Source: Gammaproteobacteria bacterium (lineage in GTDB: Bacteria; Pseudomonadota; Gammaproteobacteria; Chromatiales; Chromatiaceae). From it: 5,974 nucleotides of DNA. The stretch is from contig JABDQZ010000128.1 of NCBI GenBank assembly GCA_013041975.1, forward strand, positions 1 to 5,974. The letters are read 5' to 3'. Below, one piece after another: positions 5,572 to 5,974 of the stretch; position 1 is the first letter of the stretch; each line of letters begins with the position of its first letter. Position numbers and translations under genes: made by a program. The notes under the pieces were generated by a model that worked only from the letters and a program-made list of their open reading frames with translations, was not told where the DNA came from and made no database searches.

Positions 5572-5590
5572 AGCTTATCAATATCCTACA

Positions 5591-5616
5591 AAGAAAAGCC
5601 CCGACTAATCAGGGCT
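5591..5616 (-). terminator. Intrinsic terminator just upstream of ihfB
   Basis: On the minus strand AGCCCTGA (5616-5609), loop TTAG and TCGGGGCT (5604-5597) form an 8-bp stem, one pair being a G-U wobble that works only in minus-strand RNA. TTTTCTTT follows directly. It ends about 19 bases before the ihfB ATG and abuts the ihfB Shine-Dalgarno (AGGA, 5587-5584). It is therefore either the end of a short upstream transcript or an attenuator controlling ihfB. Confidence 0.75.
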
Positions 5617-5624
5617 AATACAGG

Positions 5625-5654
5625 TTACGCCTTGAAGCCTGAGTCCTCAGCCAT
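5625..5654 (-). CDS. Nine-codon leader ORF (possible leader peptide) before the ihfB terminator
   Basis: The minus strand encodes MAEDSGFKA and a TAA stop, with GAGG (5666-5663) exactly eight bases before the ATG. Its stop lies eight bases before the terminator stem, so a ribosome at the stop would cover part of the hairpin. The peptide has no run of one amino acid, so it is not a classical amino-acid attenuator. The same frame is open for about 24 more codons upstream, and the residues (F, five positions, MAE..FKA) resemble the C-terminus of E. coli ribosomal protein S1. It may instead be a vestige of an rpsA gene. Translation is unproven. Confidence 0.35.
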   Translation of the reverse strand: MAEDSGFKA

Positions 5655-5769
5655 AGAGATTGCCTCAAAGTGTAACAATATATTCGACCTCAGAAATAAT
5701 TTCTTTAATCTGAGCCAACAGAAGAAAAGTTACTGGCAACCTTCAGATACCGAATCAACTAATCCCAAC

Positions 5770-5819
5770 CTTTAGCCCCACACTGGCTAAAGACCAGCCT
5801 GCGCGTGTAGGTACTGGTC
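5770..5819 (-). promoter_or_regulatory. Two tandem hairpins in the ihfB leader
   Basis: CTTTAGCC (5770-5777) pairs perfectly with GGCTAAAG (5785-5792) around a seven-base loop. Sharing base 5792, GACCAGCCT (5792-5800) pairs with AGG..CTGGTC (5809-5819) with a two-base bulge, giving nine pairs. Neither is followed by a T run on either strand, so they do not look like terminators. They would lie at the very 5' end of a transcript from the TATAAT box. Confidence 0.5.
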
Positions 5820-5829
5820 ATTAATGATA

Positions 5830-5835
5830 ATTATA
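5830..5835 (-). promoter_or_regulatory. Consensus -10 box (TATAAT) upstream of ihfB
   Basis: TATAAT on the minus strand matches the sigma70 -10 consensus exactly and is preceded by TG (not in the extended -10 spacing). No good -35 is found 16-18 bases further upstream (CACGTT is the nearest). It lies after the stop codon of the preceding partial gene and faces ihfB. The initiation point would be near 5823. Confidence 0.4.
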
Positions 5836-5888
5836 CAGGCTGTGAAGCTCAGAACGTGAGCCTGACGGCAGCTTCGCGATGCGGGCAT

Positions 5889-5974
5889 TCAAGAATAACT
5901 ACTGAATATATAAAGCTGCTGGTCACCCTCAGGAATCAGCAGCTCAAATATCACATAGGTGGTCCCGTCCCGGT
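5889..5974 (-). CDS. 3' end of an unidentified gene
   Basis: One minus-strand frame is open from the right edge to a TGA at 5891-5889, giving 27 residues: RDGTTYVIFELLIPEGDQQL followed by YIFSSYS. The alternation of hydrophobic and polar residues looks like a beta-rich C-terminus of a soluble protein, and the other two frames carry stops here. I do not recognise it. It is not the tail of ribosomal protein S1, which would be expected upstream of ihfB in many gammaproteobacteria. An internal inverted repeat (5914-5923 with 5935-5944) follows from the codons for ELL and QQL. The call rests on 86 bases only. Confidence 0.4.
   Translation of the reverse strand, partial: RDGTTYVIFELLIPEGDQQLYIFSSYS

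Larger units (their letters stand above)
5576..5888 (-). other. Structured untranslated leader / candidate small RNA region upstream of ihfB
   Basis: A 313-bp stretch without a full-length gene. In minus-strand order it contains a TATAAT box (5835-5830), two adjacent hairpins (5819-5792 and 5792-5770), an AT-rich linker, the nine-codon ORF (5654-5625), the intrinsic terminator (5616-5591) and the ihfB ribosome site. A transcript started near 5823 would run about 230 bases to the terminator, the size of a small RNA or an attenuated leader. No known RNA family is recognised. Confidence 0.4.

Noticed and set aside
5745..5765. Possible IHF autoregulatory site near ihfB (AATCAA)
   Set aside because: AATCAA is present, but the second half (TTR after four bases) is missing; a similar partial match at 5577 also fails.
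5563..5775. 70-codon plus-strand frame across the ihfB leader
   Set aside because: It is antisense to the terminator and leader structures, lacks a convincing ribosome site, and its translation has no protein-like pattern.
5914..5944. Inverted repeat AGCTGCTGGT / ATCAGCAGCT as a terminator
   Set aside because: It lies inside the partial gene and is explained by codons for Glu-Leu-Leu and Gln-Gln-Leu; there is no proper T run at the right distance.

Overview
The window looks like a chromosomal stretch from a gammaproteobacterium of moderate, slightly AT-rich composition. The best taxonomic clue is an IHF beta subunit of gammaproteobacterial type. The rest (Tat-exported molybdenum hydroxylase, DUF2905 membrane protein, lipobox lipoprotein) fits a marine or Oceanospirillales-like bacterium, but that placement is inference. 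I see no rRNA, tRNA, CRISPR array, intact insertion sequence or prophage gene.

Layout: (1) 1-850, minus strand: an overlapping gene pair for a xanthine-dehydrogenase/isoquinoline-1-oxidoreductase-type enzyme. The 2Fe-2S subunit is followed by the start of the molybdopterin subunit, which carries a twin-arginine signal and runs off the left edge. (2) 851-1258: a non-coding divergent region with a candidate promoter for the pair, a strong minus-strand hairpin with a short T run, and an inverted repeat over a candidate promoter for the next gene. (3) 1259-4452, plus strand: four separately spaced genes, namely an unrecognised 94-residue protein, a GNAT acetyltransferase, an NTF2-like lipoprotein and a 12-helix MFS transporter. 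The gaps are about 125-265 bp, so each is probably its own transcription unit. (4) 4453-4658: a convergent intergenic region. (5) 4659-5571, minus strand: ihfB, then a small two-helix membrane protein, then a DUF2905 membrane protein, probably one transcript. (6) 5572-5888: a structured leader upstream of ihfB. (7) 5889-5974: the 3' end of an unidentified minus-strand gene.

The most interesting structure is the ihfB leader. Read on the minus strand, it has a TATAAT box, two tandem hairpins, and a nine-codon ORF with a well-placed Shine-Dalgarno. A good intrinsic terminator then ends just before the ihfB ribosome-binding site. Very little room is left for a promoter between terminator and ihfB, so ihfB is probably expressed by readthrough or attenuation, or from a promoter overlapping the terminator. 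The usual upstream neighbour, rpsA, is not recognisable, although the nine-codon ORF ends in residues that resemble the E. coli S1 tail. No clearly new multi-gene defence or metabolic system is visible.
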